Shown: positions 34,834 to 44,702, counted from the stretch's first letter. The stretch is 64,000 nucleotides of DNA from an uncultured Flavobacterium sp. (GCF_943913405.1 NZ_CALTYA010000011.1:1-64000), one strand, 5' to 3'. Translations and numbers: made by a program. The notes: a model not told the origin generated them from the letters alone.

Positions 34834-36252
34834 TTAATGTCCTGAAGTATTTTTAGCATGTTCCACAAACTTTAATTTCTTGGCACAATACAATCCGAAG
34901 AAAAGAATGTACAGGTAACAGAATACCGGAACAATAAATGATTTCTGCACGCCAAAGTCAGAATCGGCAAGCGCACCTTGAACCAGCGGCACCAAAGCGC
35001 CACCCAAAATTGCCATGACCAATAATGAAGAACCCTGGCTGGTATATTTTCCAAGTCCTGCGATACCTAAAGTATAGATATTTGAGAACATGATCGAGTT
35101 AAAGATTCCGATGCCCAAAACGCTGTACATTGCCATATAACCTGTGCTGAACATCGTTGACAGCAACAAGATGACATTGATCGAAGCAAAGATGGCCAAG
35201 GTTCTTGCTGGCGCAGATTTGCCCACCATAAACGCCGCAAAGTTCAACACCAAGAAAATCAGGAAGAAACTCATTTGGTCAAAAGTCAAATCCACAATGC
35301 TATAAATCAGCAAGAAAACCGCTCCCGCTGTAAGGATCATGTAAATTGCTTTTTTGCTGGCACTGATGCTGTGGTTTAAAGAAATTGCGCCTAAGAAACG
35401 CCCGATCATCGCACCGCCCCAGTACATCGCCAAATAGTTCTTGCTCACTGCTTCAGACAATCCGGTCACGCTCGGCAATTCTAAAAAGCTGATGATGAAG
35501 CTTCCCACGGCTACTTCTCCGCCAACATAGCAGAAAATTCCGAGTACGCCCAAGCGCAATTGCGGGAAAGTCAAGGCGCCCAGTCCTTTTTGCTCGGTTT
35601 CTTCCGTTTGAAACGAAGGCAGTTTCACGTTATAAATTAAAACGGCTACCAAAAGCAAGATTCCTGCAAACACAAGATATGGAATGCGCGTTGCTTCCGC
35701 AGTAATGTTGTGGTCGCCTCCTGGTCCGAAAACTAAATAACCTCCTAATATTGGGGCAATCGTAGTTCCAAAAGCATTAAACGCCTGCGTCATGTTCAAG
35801 CGTCCTGATGCGCTGTCTTCTGTTCCCAATAATGAAACATAGGCATTGGCTGTAATCTGCAGGATAGTGAATCCCAAGCCTAACACGAACAAGGCTCCGA
35901 GGAATAATCCGTATACAGAAAAAGTCGCCGCCGGATAGAATAAAATACAGCCGATGGAAGACAAAACAATTCCGGCAAGGATGCCTTTTTTATACCCGAC
36001 TTTGTTGATCGGGTCGCCTTTATAATATGAAATAGCAAAATATGCCAGCGAACCCAGGAAGTAAGCTCCGAAGAAACAGAACTGCACCAGCATGGATTCT
36101 ACAAAACTAAGTGCAAATAATTTCTTTAAATAAGGGATAAGAATGTCATTCATGCAGGTAATAAAACCCCACATAAAGAAGAGCAAAGTAATGGTAATCA
36201 GCGGCACTGTGTAATTTGGGCGCGACTGATCAGTGATTTTAGAGTTATTCAT
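34834..36252 (-). CDS. Sugar MFS transporter, FucP/NagP/GluP-type
   Basis: A 472-residue inner-membrane proton/sugar symporter with about twelve helices. The FucP-like signature is visible: FFMWGFITCMNDILIPYLK near residue 20, GAYFLGS, and QITANAYVSLLG with RLNMTQAFNAFGTTIAP near residue 160. Family members carry fucose, glucose/galactose or N-acetylglucosamine. As the last gene of the locus after two GH3 enzymes and an esterase, it most likely imports the released monosaccharide. Confidence 0.93.
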   Translation of the reverse strand: MNNSKITDQSRPNYTVPLITITLLFFMWGFITCMNDILIPYLKKLFALSFVESMLVQFCFFGAYFLGSLAYFAISYYKGDPINKVGYKKGILAGIVLSSIGCILFYPAATFSVYGLFLGALFVLGLGFTILQITANAYVSLLGTEDSASGRLNMTQAFNAFGTTIAPILGGYLVFGPGGDHNITAEATRIPYLVFAGILLLVAVLIYNVKLPSFQTEETEQKGLGALTFPQLRLGVLGIFCYVGGEVAVGSFIISFLELPSVTGLSEAVSKNYLAMYWGGAMIGRFLGAISLNHSISASKKAIYMILTAGAVFLLIYSIVDLTFDQMSFFLIFLVLNFAAFMVGKSAPARTLAIFASINVILLLSTMFSTGYMAMYSVLGIGIFNSIMFSNIYTLGIAGLGKYTSQGSSLLVMAILGGALVPLVQGALADSDFGVQKSFIVPVFCYLYILFFGLYCAKKLKFVEHAKNTSGH

Positions 36253-36342
36253 AAAAGAATTATATTTTAAAAGCGCAAATTAAGAATTGAAAATAACTTT
36301 CTCTCTTAATTTACGCTTCTATTTTAAAAAATTTTAAAGTGC

Positions 36343-38790
36343 TTATGGCTTAAGCTCAGTGAACTTTGTATCAAGTGCAAAAGCTTTCTTTACTTTTTCT
36401 ACCACGAGCTCTTTCGCTACGCTAAATTCTGCTGTCTTTTTAATATCCAAAGACGAAGCGCCTATCAAGATTTTATAATTTCCAGCTTCAGCAATCCAAG
36501 CACTTTTGCTTTCCAAGAACGATGCTAAGTCTTTTGGAGACAAAGTTAAGGTCAACGTTTCGCTCTCTCCAGGCTTAAGTTCTTTGGTTTTTCCGAACGC
36601 TTTCAATTCTTCTTTTGGTTTGTCAATTGTTTTTGACGGAGCACTTAAATACAACTGCACTACTTCTTTTCCGGCTGTTTTTCCTGTATTTTTTACCGTA
36701 ACTGAAACTGTCAATTTATCTGTAAAAGTTTTAGAACTCACTTTTAGATCTGAATAATCAAATGTCGTATAGGAGCTTCCGTACCCAAATTCATAAGATG
36801 GTTTTACCTTAAACGTATTGAAATAACGGTATCCAACATAAACGCCTTCTTCATAAGTCACGTCTTTCGGATTGTCCACAGGAAACCCCGGGAAGTTTTT
36901 AGCCGATGGCGTATCTGAATATTTCGCAGGAAAAGTCATCGTCAATTTCCCAGAAGGATTGATCTTTCCAGAAATGACGTCTGCCACAGAATGGCCGCCT
37001 TCCTGGCCTGGCTGCCAAGCTAGCAAGATGGCATCCACTTTATCTTTCCAAGAAGCCGTTTCGATAACACCGCCGATGTTTAAAATCACCACCACTTTTT
37101 TCCCCTTTGCATGGAAAGCTTTAGAGATTTTATCAAGCATTTGGATTTCTTCTGCAGCCAAATTAAAGTCATTGTCCACAACCCTGTCGCCACCTTCACC
37201 TGAATTTCTTCCTAAGGTCACAAAGGCAATTTCAGAAGTTTCTGCTTTCTTTTGGATAAAAGCATCGTCCATTTTAAGTTCTGGAAGTCTCTCTGGCAAA
37301 GCCAAAATTCCACGTTTTGCTCTATTTTGCTTTTCAATTGCAGTCTCTTTTTCGGCATGAGGCTTGTATAAATCAACCAATTCCTTGTCTAATTTATAAC
37401 CTGCAGCATTCAATCCTTCCAATAACGAAACGGTATGCTTGTTGTTCACGCTTCCGCTTCCTGTTCCGCCTGTAATCCAAGCATACGAAGTAACTCCGAA
37501 TAAAGAAACCTCTTTCTGCTTGTTAGAAAAAGGCAATGCGCTCTTCTCATTCTTAAGCAAAACCATTCCTTCCGTCGCAGCATTTCTGGTCACGGCGGCA
37601 TTTTCAACCAAGTTTGGCTTGTTGCTGTATTTGTATTGCTTGAAAGTTGGCGTCTGGAACACATACTCCAAGATTCTTCTCACATTGGTATTTGCTACTT
37701 CTTGAGACAGTTTTCCTGAGTTTAATGCTTCCAATAAAACCTTTTTCTGCGCAGGAATTCCCGGCATCAATAAGTCATTTCCGGCATTCATCTGTTTTAC
37801 CACATCAGAAATACCTCCTTCTCTAATAGATTCAAAACCTGGGAAACCGCCAAACCAGTCAGTCATGACGATTCCTTTAAAACCCCATTCTTCTCTTAAA
37901 ACCTGCGTCAGCAAATCTTTGCTGTCAGAAGTATAAGTTCCGTTTAATTTGTTATACGAAGACATGACCGTCCACGGATTTGATTCTTTAACCGTAATTT
38001 CAAAACCTTTCAAATACAATTCACGGATAGCTCTTTCAGAAACATGCGCGTTGATCGTCAATCGGTTGCTCTCTTCATTATTCACAGCAAAATGCTTGAT
38101 GGAAGTTCCCACGCCTTGCGATTGGATTCCGTTTACGATCGCTGCCGCTGTTTTTCCAGAAATTAACGGATCTTCAGAATAATATTCAAAGTTTCTTCCG
38201 TTCAAAGGATTTCTGTGGATGTTTAGTGCCGGAGCAAGCAAAACGTCAACGCCGTATTCTTTTACTTCGTTGCCCATTGCTTTCCCTACTTGTTCTAAAA
38301 GCGCTTTATTCCAAGTCGAAGCCAAAGCTGTTCCAACTGGAAAAGCCGTTGCATAATAAGTTTGCGTATCGTTTTCTCTCGTCGGAGCAATTCGCAATCC
38401 AGCAGGACCATCTGCAACAACTGTTGCAGGAATCCCAAACCTTTCGAAAGAAGCCGTTCCACCTGCAGCACCTGGAACCAATCCTTGTTTTGAATCTCCA
38501 ACAGGACCTGTCAGCACTTCAATTCCTGGCATTCCAGTCCCGATTAATAAATCTACCTTTTCTGCATTGGTCATTTCCTTGACAATCGCATCAATTCTTT
38601 TATCGATAGAAAGGCGGGTATCTTCCCAGATGTCTAATTTTCCGTTTTTGTTATAATCGGTGAAAGTAAATCCGTTGATCGTGATAACCGGTTCGTTTTC
38701 GTCAATCGGGAAATTATTGAAAGACAGATTGGATAAAACCAATGCCGTCAAAAGCGATAATCTGGCTGTTTTTTTAAGTGTATGTTTCAT
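36343..38790 (-). CDS. GH3 beta-glycosidase with FnIII-like C-domain
   Basis: An 815-residue exported glycoside hydrolase family 3 enzyme. A signal peptide is followed by a calcium-loop-like motif DYNKNGKLDIWED at residues 45-57, then the GH3 barrel with KHFAVNNEESNR and the nucleophile region GIVMTDWFGG (Asp in MTDW), the second alpha/beta sandwich domain (VTLGRNSGEGGDRVV), and a C-terminal fibronectin-like domain (VSVTVKNTGKTAGKEVVQLY). Probable beta-glucosidase or beta-xylosidase; the bond cannot be settled. It lies between the MFS and esterase genes. Confidence 0.94.
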   Translation of the reverse strand: MKHTLKKTARLSLLTALVLSNLSFNNFPIDENEPVITINGFTFTDYNKNGKLDIWEDTRLSIDKRIDAIVKEMTNAEKVDLLIGTGMPGIEVLTGPVGDSKQGLVPGAAGGTASFERFGIPATVVADGPAGLRIAPTRENDTQTYYATAFPVGTALASTWNKALLEQVGKAMGNEVKEYGVDVLLAPALNIHRNPLNGRNFEYYSEDPLISGKTAAAIVNGIQSQGVGTSIKHFAVNNEESNRLTINAHVSERAIRELYLKGFEITVKESNPWTVMSSYNKLNGTYTSDSKDLLTQVLREEWGFKGIVMTDWFGGFPGFESIREGGISDVVKQMNAGNDLLMPGIPAQKKVLLEALNSGKLSQEVANTNVRRILEYVFQTPTFKQYKYSNKPNLVENAAVTRNAATEGMVLLKNEKSALPFSNKQKEVSLFGVTSYAWITGGTGSGSVNNKHTVSLLEGLNAAGYKLDKELVDLYKPHAEKETAIEKQNRAKRGILALPERLPELKMDDAFIQKKAETSEIAFVTLGRNSGEGGDRVVDNDFNLAAEEIQMLDKISKAFHAKGKKVVVILNIGGVIETASWKDKVDAILLAWQPGQEGGHSVADVISGKINPSGKLTMTFPAKYSDTPSAKNFPGFPVDNPKDVTYEEGVYVGYRYFNTFKVKPSYEFGYGSSYTTFDYSDLKVSSKTFTDKLTVSVTVKNTGKTAGKEVVQLYLSAPSKTIDKPKEELKAFGKTKELKPGESETLTLTLSPKDLASFLESKSAWIAEAGNYKILIGASSLDIKKTAEFSVAKELVVEKVKKAFALDTKFTELKP

Positions 38791-38796
38791 AATGTA

Positions 38797-38867
38797 AATT
38801 AGATAATTCGAAAAATTAGATGATTAGAAAATTAGCGGATGCGCGAATTAGCGAATTGGCTAATCAT
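38797..38867. repeat. ATTAG-type degenerate repeat between GH3 and esterase genes
   Basis: A chain of AATTAG and GAAAATTAG variants fills most of the 78-base gap between two co-directional genes. ATGATTAG (38820-38827) is the complement of CTAATCAT (38860-38867), so the transcript can form a hairpin. The repeat overlaps the ends of neither coding region by more than a few bases. Confidence 0.65.
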
Positions 38868-38868
38868 T

Positions 38869-39744
38869 TTAAAGAAATCCTTGAAAAGCTAACCATTCTT
38901 CAAAGCGGTTCAGCCAAGAATCTACAGGAAGATTTTGTTTTCCTGTTCCAAATCCGTGACCGCCTTTGGCGTACATGTGCAATTCCACTGACTGTCCAGC
39001 TTCAAGCCATTTATTATAAAGTTGAATGCTTCTCGGTGCTAATTTCAATTGGTCATCGCTCGCCGCGCAAACAAACATTGGGATTTTCTTTTCAGGAGTA
39101 GCTATTTTTAAAAGGTCTTCTCTTGGCCCTCCATAAATATTCGCAACGAAGTCAGGCAATTGGTCAGCCGTATTGTCTAAAACCGTTTCCATTGCCACAG
39201 TGCTTCCCGCAGAAAAACCGATGATGCCGACTTTCTTTACGTCGATGCCATATTTTGAAGCATTGTCTCTTACATATTTCAACGCATTTTTACCGTCTTG
39301 CGCTGCTAATTTTATGGTTGTCAAAGAGTTCTTTTCAAAAGCCGCACGGTCTTTCAACTTGTCCATCATTTCTCTTGCCGGATCATTGGTTTCGGTTTTG
39401 TTCAATCGGTATTTTAAAACGAATGCCGTGATTCCTTTTTTGCTTAAAGCTTCTGCCAATTCGATTCCTTCTCTATTGACCGAAAGACTTTGAAACCCTC
39501 CGCCTGGAGCAATTACGATAGCTGTTCCGGTATTCTTCACGCCTTTTGCTGGCTTGTAAATCAATAATGATGGATCTGTAACATTGTAAACTACTTCGGT
39601 CTTGAACAAATCAGAATACATCTGGGCTTCTTTTTGTGTCCAGTTTTCAGAACCTGGGGCTTTGCCTTGGTACAATTTGACAGATTCTTGTGCGTTTGCC
39701 ATGATTCCTGAAATCAAGAAAAGGCTATAGATTATTTTTTTCAT
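38869..39744 (-). CDS. Secreted alpha/beta-hydrolase esterase
   Basis: A 291-residue protein with signal peptide (residues 1-18) and an alpha/beta-hydrolase fold. The oxyanion region VIAPGGGFQSL and the nucleophile elbow GFSAGS with Ser near residue 178 are clear; the acid and His are likely in CAASDDQ and GGHGFG near the C-terminus. The group includes acetyl-xylan esterases and carbohydrate esterases. Its place between two GH3 genes suggests removal of acetyl or feruloyl groups from a plant polysaccharide. Confidence 0.9.
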   Translation of the reverse strand: MKKIIYSLFLISGIMANAQESVKLYQGKAPGSENWTQKEAQMYSDLFKTEVVYNVTDPSLLIYKPAKGVKNTGTAIVIAPGGGFQSLSVNREGIELAEALSKKGITAFVLKYRLNKTETNDPAREMMDKLKDRAAFEKNSLTTIKLAAQDGKNALKYVRDNASKYGIDVKKVGIIGFSAGSTVAMETVLDNTADQLPDFVANIYGGPREDLLKIATPEKKIPMFVCAASDDQLKLAPRSIQLYNKWLEAGQSVELHMYAKGGHGFGTGKQNLPVDSWLNRFEEWLAFQGFL

Positions 39745-39819
39745 AAGAGTTGTTTTTAGTTTTTATAACATAAAAAAGGGACAGCGATATCACACCGTCT
39801 GCCCCCTTAAGCACTAACT

Positions 39820-42132
39820 TTATTTTTTGTAAGTTGCTGTTCTGGCATCTTTGATCACGCCTTTCCAGTTCAATCCGAAAGCGAAATCATAAACATTTCC
39901 TTCAGCATCTTTGTGGGGTTCCATATCAAAAGGCACGTCTTCAAATTGTTTTTCGACAGTCGCCATATTCGCTGGCATTTGCAGTGGCAATAAACCTTGC
40001 GGTTCATTTTTACCAGAAATAATATCTAGGACGGCTTGCGTAGAAACTCCGAAATTCAATACGATTCCGTCTACTTGTTTTTCAAATTCATTGAAAACCA
40101 TTGCTTTTGTTGCCGTTACCGAAACGATTACCGGCTTGCCTTTCATCATGTCTTTGGTATCTAAAATAGTTCTCAAATCCATCGTGTTTGATGCGGTAAC
40201 TGTTTTTCCTTTGTAAGTTCTGTCCGTGATTGTCGGGTCGATAACTTGGTCGCCTGCGGCAATACTTTTGGCTCTTGCTTCTGTTGCAGTGTAGGTTCCG
40301 TATTGCAAAGAGATTGGCACATAGCCGTTGCTTCCGTTCAATTTATCGTTGAGGTCATAACCGCCTTCTGAACTTTGCGGACTTGTCACAAATACGATGG
40401 CAAAATCTGCTTTGTTCGGATCTTCAGTTACGTTGTAATATTTTTTAACCAATTCTAAATTTACAGGATATTCCAACTTCGGCTGAGTCGGATTTCCCCA
40501 CCAGTCTTTAGTCACAGACGTATAAATCTTCGGGATAAAAACTGTTTTCTTTTCTTTCACAGGCAATACCGAAGCTTTGTTTTTCAACAGCACAACAGAT
40601 TTCAGCTGCGCCTCATAACCTGCTTTCATGAATTCTGGATTGCCGACAATGGCTTTTGTTTCCGCAATATTCAAATACGGATTTTCAAAAAGTCCCACTC
40701 TGAAAATGTTCTTCAACAGTCGAACCGCCGATCTTTCAAAACGCGCTCTCATGAAACTTTCCCCGAATTCTTTTACGCCCATTTTATAAGCTTCCAGAAC
40801 AGGTTTCTTGTCGTTGTTTCCTCCAAATTGATCGACACCAGCGATAATTGCTTTATAATGTCTCTCGTTAATATTTAAGTTTTCAACTCCCCACGGTTTT
40901 CCTGCAAAGATATTTGGTGTTTTTCCTTCATCGCCTGTAACCAGCCAATCCGTGCAAACTACTCCGTCATAACCATATTTATCTCTAAGCAAATCAGTGA
41001 TAATGTATTTGCTAAAACCGTTGGCTACATTCTCGTTGTATTTTTTATCTTGGTCGAAAGTGATCGTATAATAAGGCATTACAGCAGACGCTTTTCTTGT
41101 TTTTCCCTTCAACTTGAAAGCACCGTTCACAAAAGGATCAATATGTTCCAATAGATTATTCCCAGGATAGACGGCAAACTTTCCATAAGCCCAGTGACCA
41201 TCACGGCCGCCTTCTTCAGCACCGCCGCTTGGCCAGTGTTTTACCATGGCATTTACGCTGTTGAATCCCCAACCGTCTTTGATTTCATCCTTCCCGTAAG
41301 AAGTCTGGAAACCGTCGATGTAAGCTCTCCCCATATCTCTTGTCAAAGCTGGGCTTTCGCCAAAAGTCATCGAGATTCTGTACCATCTTGGCTCGCTTCC
41401 CAAGTCGATTTGTGGTGATAAAGCCGTGGCGATTCCCAAAGCTCTGTATTCTTTAGCGGCAATCTGCCCGAACTGTTCTACTATTTTCGGATCAAAAGTT
41501 GAAGCCATTCCCAATCCGTCAGGCCACATTGAAATGGAACCTCCAGCTCCTGCATTGAATTCTCCCGTAATTACAGCCGTATGACGCGGATCAGTACTCG
41601 TATTGCTCGGAATTCCGAAACCAATTCCTTCCACAAAAGCCTGCATATTATTGTTCCAAGTTGCTGCAGCTTCTGGACTGTCGACCTTTGTAATCAATAC
41701 ATGGCGCAGATTGTCTTCCTGCAAAAAAGTCTTTTGCTGGTCTGTAAGGTCAGACGTTTTTGAATTGGCTTGGCTGAAAACTTTTCCGTTGTAAGTTCCT
41801 GCTCTGTAACCCGATTCATCTGCCGGAAGCGACTGGTGCCGGCTGTACAGCATCAGTCCAGCAATTTCTTCGACTGATAATTTTGAAGCCAAATCTTTTG
41901 CTCTTTCATCCGCCGAAAGGCGCCAGTCTTCATATTTGTCTAACTTTCCGTTTTTGTTTAAATCCTTGAATTTCTTTCCGTTTACGGTCAATATTTTTAC
42001 ACCTGAAGCGGGAGAATAACCTAGAGTTGCGCCTTTATTGTTTTTAACTACCGTAAAGTTCTCCGCTTGCTGTGCTTGTAAAGTCACGCTCAAGAAGAAA
42101 GCAAAACTGGCAGTGATTATGGATTTTTTCAT
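39820..42132 (-). CDS. GH3-family glycosidase, divergent second copy
   Basis: A 770-residue exported GH3 protein with signal peptide (residues 1-20). A calcium-loop-like DLNKNGKLDKYED at residues 57-69 precedes the barrel. KHWPSGGAEEGGRDGHW stands in place of the usual KHFPG segment, and the nucleophile region reads GVVCTDWLVTG. It lacks an obvious C-terminal fibronectin domain, being shorter than the other GH3 of this locus. These differences suggest a different linkage or substrate. It begins 12 bases after the receptor stop, so the two are co-transcribed. Confidence 0.93.
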   Translation of the reverse strand: MKKSIITASFAFFLSVTLQAQQAENFTVVKNNKGATLGYSPASGVKILTVNGKKFKDLNKNGKLDKYEDWRLSADERAKDLASKLSVEEIAGLMLYSRHQSLPADESGYRAGTYNGKVFSQANSKTSDLTDQQKTFLQEDNLRHVLITKVDSPEAAATWNNNMQAFVEGIGFGIPSNTSTDPRHTAVITGEFNAGAGGSISMWPDGLGMASTFDPKIVEQFGQIAAKEYRALGIATALSPQIDLGSEPRWYRISMTFGESPALTRDMGRAYIDGFQTSYGKDEIKDGWGFNSVNAMVKHWPSGGAEEGGRDGHWAYGKFAVYPGNNLLEHIDPFVNGAFKLKGKTRKASAVMPYYTITFDQDKKYNENVANGFSKYIITDLLRDKYGYDGVVCTDWLVTGDEGKTPNIFAGKPWGVENLNINERHYKAIIAGVDQFGGNNDKKPVLEAYKMGVKEFGESFMRARFERSAVRLLKNIFRVGLFENPYLNIAETKAIVGNPEFMKAGYEAQLKSVVLLKNKASVLPVKEKKTVFIPKIYTSVTKDWWGNPTQPKLEYPVNLELVKKYYNVTEDPNKADFAIVFVTSPQSSEGGYDLNDKLNGSNGYVPISLQYGTYTATEARAKSIAAGDQVIDPTITDRTYKGKTVTASNTMDLRTILDTKDMMKGKPVIVSVTATKAMVFNEFEKQVDGIVLNFGVSTQAVLDIISGKNEPQGLLPLQMPANMATVEKQFEDVPFDMEPHKDAEGNVYDFAFGLNWKGVIKDARTATYKK

Positions 42133-42143
42133 GCTTTGTAAAA

Positions 42144-44393
42144 TTAGAATCTGAAATTAAGTGACGCTTCTAAAGTGAAAGGTCTGATGTAAGAACCTAC
42201 CAACAATCTATCATAATAAGGCGAAGCGTCAGTGATTAATTCAGCTCCGTTGATTGTTCCTTTGGCACCAGTTTGGTTCAAGAAATTTACGGCCGTCAAG
42301 CCTAGGTCGAAGTTTTTGTTGATTTTGTAATTTACGCCACCGAAAGTTTCCCAACGCGCATCGAAGAACAAAGCGTTCGTTTGGTTGGCAAATTGCTTGC
42401 TGAAATAACGGAAGCTTGCCCAAACCTTGAAATCTTTATACGAATAACTTGGATCGATTTCCATCAACACCTTTGAAACTTCTAATACGTTTTTGTCGTT
42501 ATAAGAATAGTTGTTTCCGAAAGCGGTAAAGTCATAATTTTTATATACAGGATCTTGGAAAGTCACCAAATAGTGAAGGCTGAAACCTTTGAAAGGATTG
42601 GCCACGATGTCAGTCGTCCAGCCTAAAGTTTGAATGTCATAAAAAACTGTCGCTACTTGAGATTGACTAGCATTTGTTGGATTTACCAAATTCAAACGCG
42701 CTTGATAATTGTTTCTTGTCAAGTAAGTAGCCTGTGAAACGATGCTTAATTTTGGGTGATTGAAATACAATCCGAAAGCAGCAAGAGGGCTTTTTGTCTT
42801 TACTAAATTTGGAGTCGCCGCACCAGAATAGCTTTCTAATTGTCCGTTTTTCTCTGTATAAGTGAAATCTGCAATCACACCAGCTAATTTGGTCACTTTG
42901 TAAACCGCATTGATTGAAGCGCCTAAATGAAACCAATCGTGGTCAAAGTATGATTTTTGGCTCGGATCAAGAATTAAATTTGGCGTTCTTGGTGTCAAGA
43001 AATAATCTCCTTTTAATTTTTGGTAACGCAAATTCACGCCATAAGTAAGGCTCAAGCGATCAGTAACCGTATAATCATCTGAAAAATAACCTGCTAATTT
43101 ATTCTCAAATCCATTGTGATATTCACCACCAACATTGTAATTGTAAAATCCGTCAGCATCAGTGTTAGAAGTGCCTCCGACTTGATTTCTAACTAATTTA
43201 TCTGGATTCGCGCTTACGGTTTGGTTAAAGAAAGAACGGTTTGAAGTAAATTTGTCTACGTTGTAATAATATTCCGTCAATCCGAATCTCCATTTGTGAC
43301 GGTCTACTGCTTTCTTCAATTCAAAACGGGACATGAAAGTTGTTGTCGGCGTTCCGTCAGTGATCAAGCCCAACATTGAATTCACGTTTCCGGTGTAAGC
43401 TTGCCCGTTTGATTGGTAAGCAAATCCGTCGCCAGCAGTCGCATTGAAAATTCCCAACGGAATCGTCACCAACTGCGAAGCCTCAGCATAGCGAAAACGA
43501 GAAGAGAAAGTAAATTTCCAGTCATTTGCCAATTGGTAATTCCCTAAAACATCAAAGCTGTGCGAGAACGAAGCTGCGTCGCTTCCGCCCAAATCTGCAG
43601 TTTTAGATTCTCCTGTCAAGATATCTTTGTATTTCAAGATTCCGTCGTTCACTATATAGGAATCACGACCAATTCTGAAGCCGTTGTACTCTTCTACTTT
43701 TCCGCCTTCTTTGTATTGAAAAACGGCGTAATTTGAAAGCGAAGCTGAGTTGGCATATTTGTATAAAAAGCTGATTTCGCCTTTTCCATTGTTGAATTTC
43801 TTGGTAACTCCGGCACGGTAAATCTGCGTTCTGTCTGAATATTCGGCAAATTTCAAGTCGAAAGAATTCGGATCGAAATTGGCATAAGCGCCAACAGTAT
43901 AATACCAGCCCTTTCCTAAATTTCCAGAAACATTCAAATCGCCTTTCAGCCATCCGAAGTGCGAACCAGAAAGATTACCATTGATTTCTGTTTTTTCAGA
44001 ACCTAGTCTTGTGTATGAATTTACGGCGAAGCCCAAATCTCCTGTGGTAATTGCCGCTTCATTTATTTTTAAAAGTCCGCTTCTGCCTAAACTTTTGCTT
44101 TGTCTCCAAGTTCGGTTTGGCAATTCTGGCCAGAAATAATATACTACTGGCAAGTCATTTTCTTGAATCGTGATTCCGCCAACAGTTGACGGCAAGCCGA
44201 TATTCACATCACGGGGTCCTGAATTGTTTGCCGCATTCAGCATCACATTTCTATTTTTTTCTTCTTTAGAATCAGAATCAACGACCTTGATTTTTTTAAT
44301 TGAATCTGCCGGAACTAGGGGAACTTCTTGCGCAAGAGTTTTTGCTGTGGAAAACACAGTGAAGCCCATTGCTAATAGTAAGGTTTTTTTCAT
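42144..44393 (-). CDS. TonB-dependent-type outer-membrane receptor
   Basis: A 749-residue exported barrel protein with signal peptide (residues 1-21). A short plug-like N-region (VNIGLPSTVGGITIQENDLPVVYYFWPELPNRTWR, listed here as landmarks near residues 64-98) precedes many amphipathic strands, and the C-terminus ends LEASLNFRF with a terminal Phe. It lacks the carboxypeptidase-like domain and long SusC N-terminus, and no SusD gene follows. It probably takes up oligosaccharides for the GH3 enzymes encoded downstream. The upstream region carries a promoter and a perfect palindrome. Confidence 0.85.
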   Translation of the reverse strand: MKKTLLLAMGFTVFSTAKTLAQEVPLVPADSIKKIKVVDSDSKEEKNRNVMLNAANNSGPRDVNIGLPSTVGGITIQENDLPVVYYFWPELPNRTWRQSKSLGRSGLLKINEAAITTGDLGFAVNSYTRLGSEKTEINGNLSGSHFGWLKGDLNVSGNLGKGWYYTVGAYANFDPNSFDLKFAEYSDRTQIYRAGVTKKFNNGKGEISFLYKYANSASLSNYAVFQYKEGGKVEEYNGFRIGRDSYIVNDGILKYKDILTGESKTADLGGSDAASFSHSFDVLGNYQLANDWKFTFSSRFRYAEASQLVTIPLGIFNATAGDGFAYQSNGQAYTGNVNSMLGLITDGTPTTTFMSRFELKKAVDRHKWRFGLTEYYYNVDKFTSNRSFFNQTVSANPDKLVRNQVGGTSNTDADGFYNYNVGGEYHNGFENKLAGYFSDDYTVTDRLSLTYGVNLRYQKLKGDYFLTPRTPNLILDPSQKSYFDHDWFHLGASINAVYKVTKLAGVIADFTYTEKNGQLESYSGAATPNLVKTKSPLAAFGLYFNHPKLSIVSQATYLTRNNYQARLNLVNPTNASQSQVATVFYDIQTLGWTTDIVANPFKGFSLHYLVTFQDPVYKNYDFTAFGNNYSYNDKNVLEVSKVLMEIDPSYSYKDFKVWASFRYFSKQFANQTNALFFDARWETFGGVNYKINKNFDLGLTAVNFLNQTGAKGTINGAELITDASPYYDRLLVGSYIRPFTLEASLNFRF

Positions 44394-44448
44394 AATTAGG
44401 GTTGCAGTAATTTGTTAGTTTGAGTTAGGAATTATGAATTAAAAAATC

Positions 44449-44469
44449 ATTGCTTCATAATGAAGCAAT
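44449..44469. promoter_or_regulatory. Perfect 9-bp palindrome near the receptor transcription start
   Basis: ATTGCTTCA, TAA, TGAAGCAAT: a perfect inverted repeat 56 bases upstream of the receptor ATG. It overlaps the -7 box at 44466-44473 and the predicted start point, so it could be an operator or a 5' leader hairpin. Confidence 0.6.
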
Positions 44470-44496
44470 ATTAAACTGTTTTTTTCATATCTGCAA
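44466..44496 (-). promoter_or_regulatory. Candidate promoter of the receptor-GH3 locus
   Basis: On the minus strand TTG (44496-44494) and TAATATTG (44473-44466) are 20 bases apart, close to the Bacteroidota -33/-7 arrangement with one mismatch in the -7 box. Confidence 0.5.
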
Positions 44497-44552
44497 TAAA
44501 TCGAGAAAAAAATTTTCATAATGACAACCAAAAGCATATTCGTTTTCATTAA

Positions 44553-44580
44553 AATCAGTAAATCTTAAATTGTACTGATT
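44553..44580. promoter_or_regulatory. Inverted repeat AATCAGTA...TACTGATT, candidate operator
   Basis: AATCAGTA (44553-44560) and TACTGATT (44573-44580) form a perfect 8-bp inverted repeat with a 12-base spacer, so the half-site centres are 20 bases apart, about two helical turns, as expected for a dimeric regulator. Confidence 0.45.
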
Positions 44581-44702
44581 TACGAAAATTTTCACTTTTT
44601 CAACTACCACGTTTGCGCTAAATCACCTTATTTATCAAATGCTCGCAAAGTTTGACACAAAGACAACGTTTTCGTAAACTTGGGCTGATTCAAGCGAAAA
44701 CG
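44579..44702. promoter_or_regulatory. TTTACGAAAA pair and CGTTTTCG/CGAAAACG inverted repeat
   Basis: TTTACGAAAA (44579-44588) reappears inverted as TTTTCGTAAA at 44669-44678, 90 bases away. The second copy overlaps CGTTTTCG (44667-44674), which pairs with CGAAAACG (44695-44702); an inner CTTG/CAAG also pairs. The whole lies in the 393-base divergent gap between the receptor and the Nudix regulator. Confidence 0.45.
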
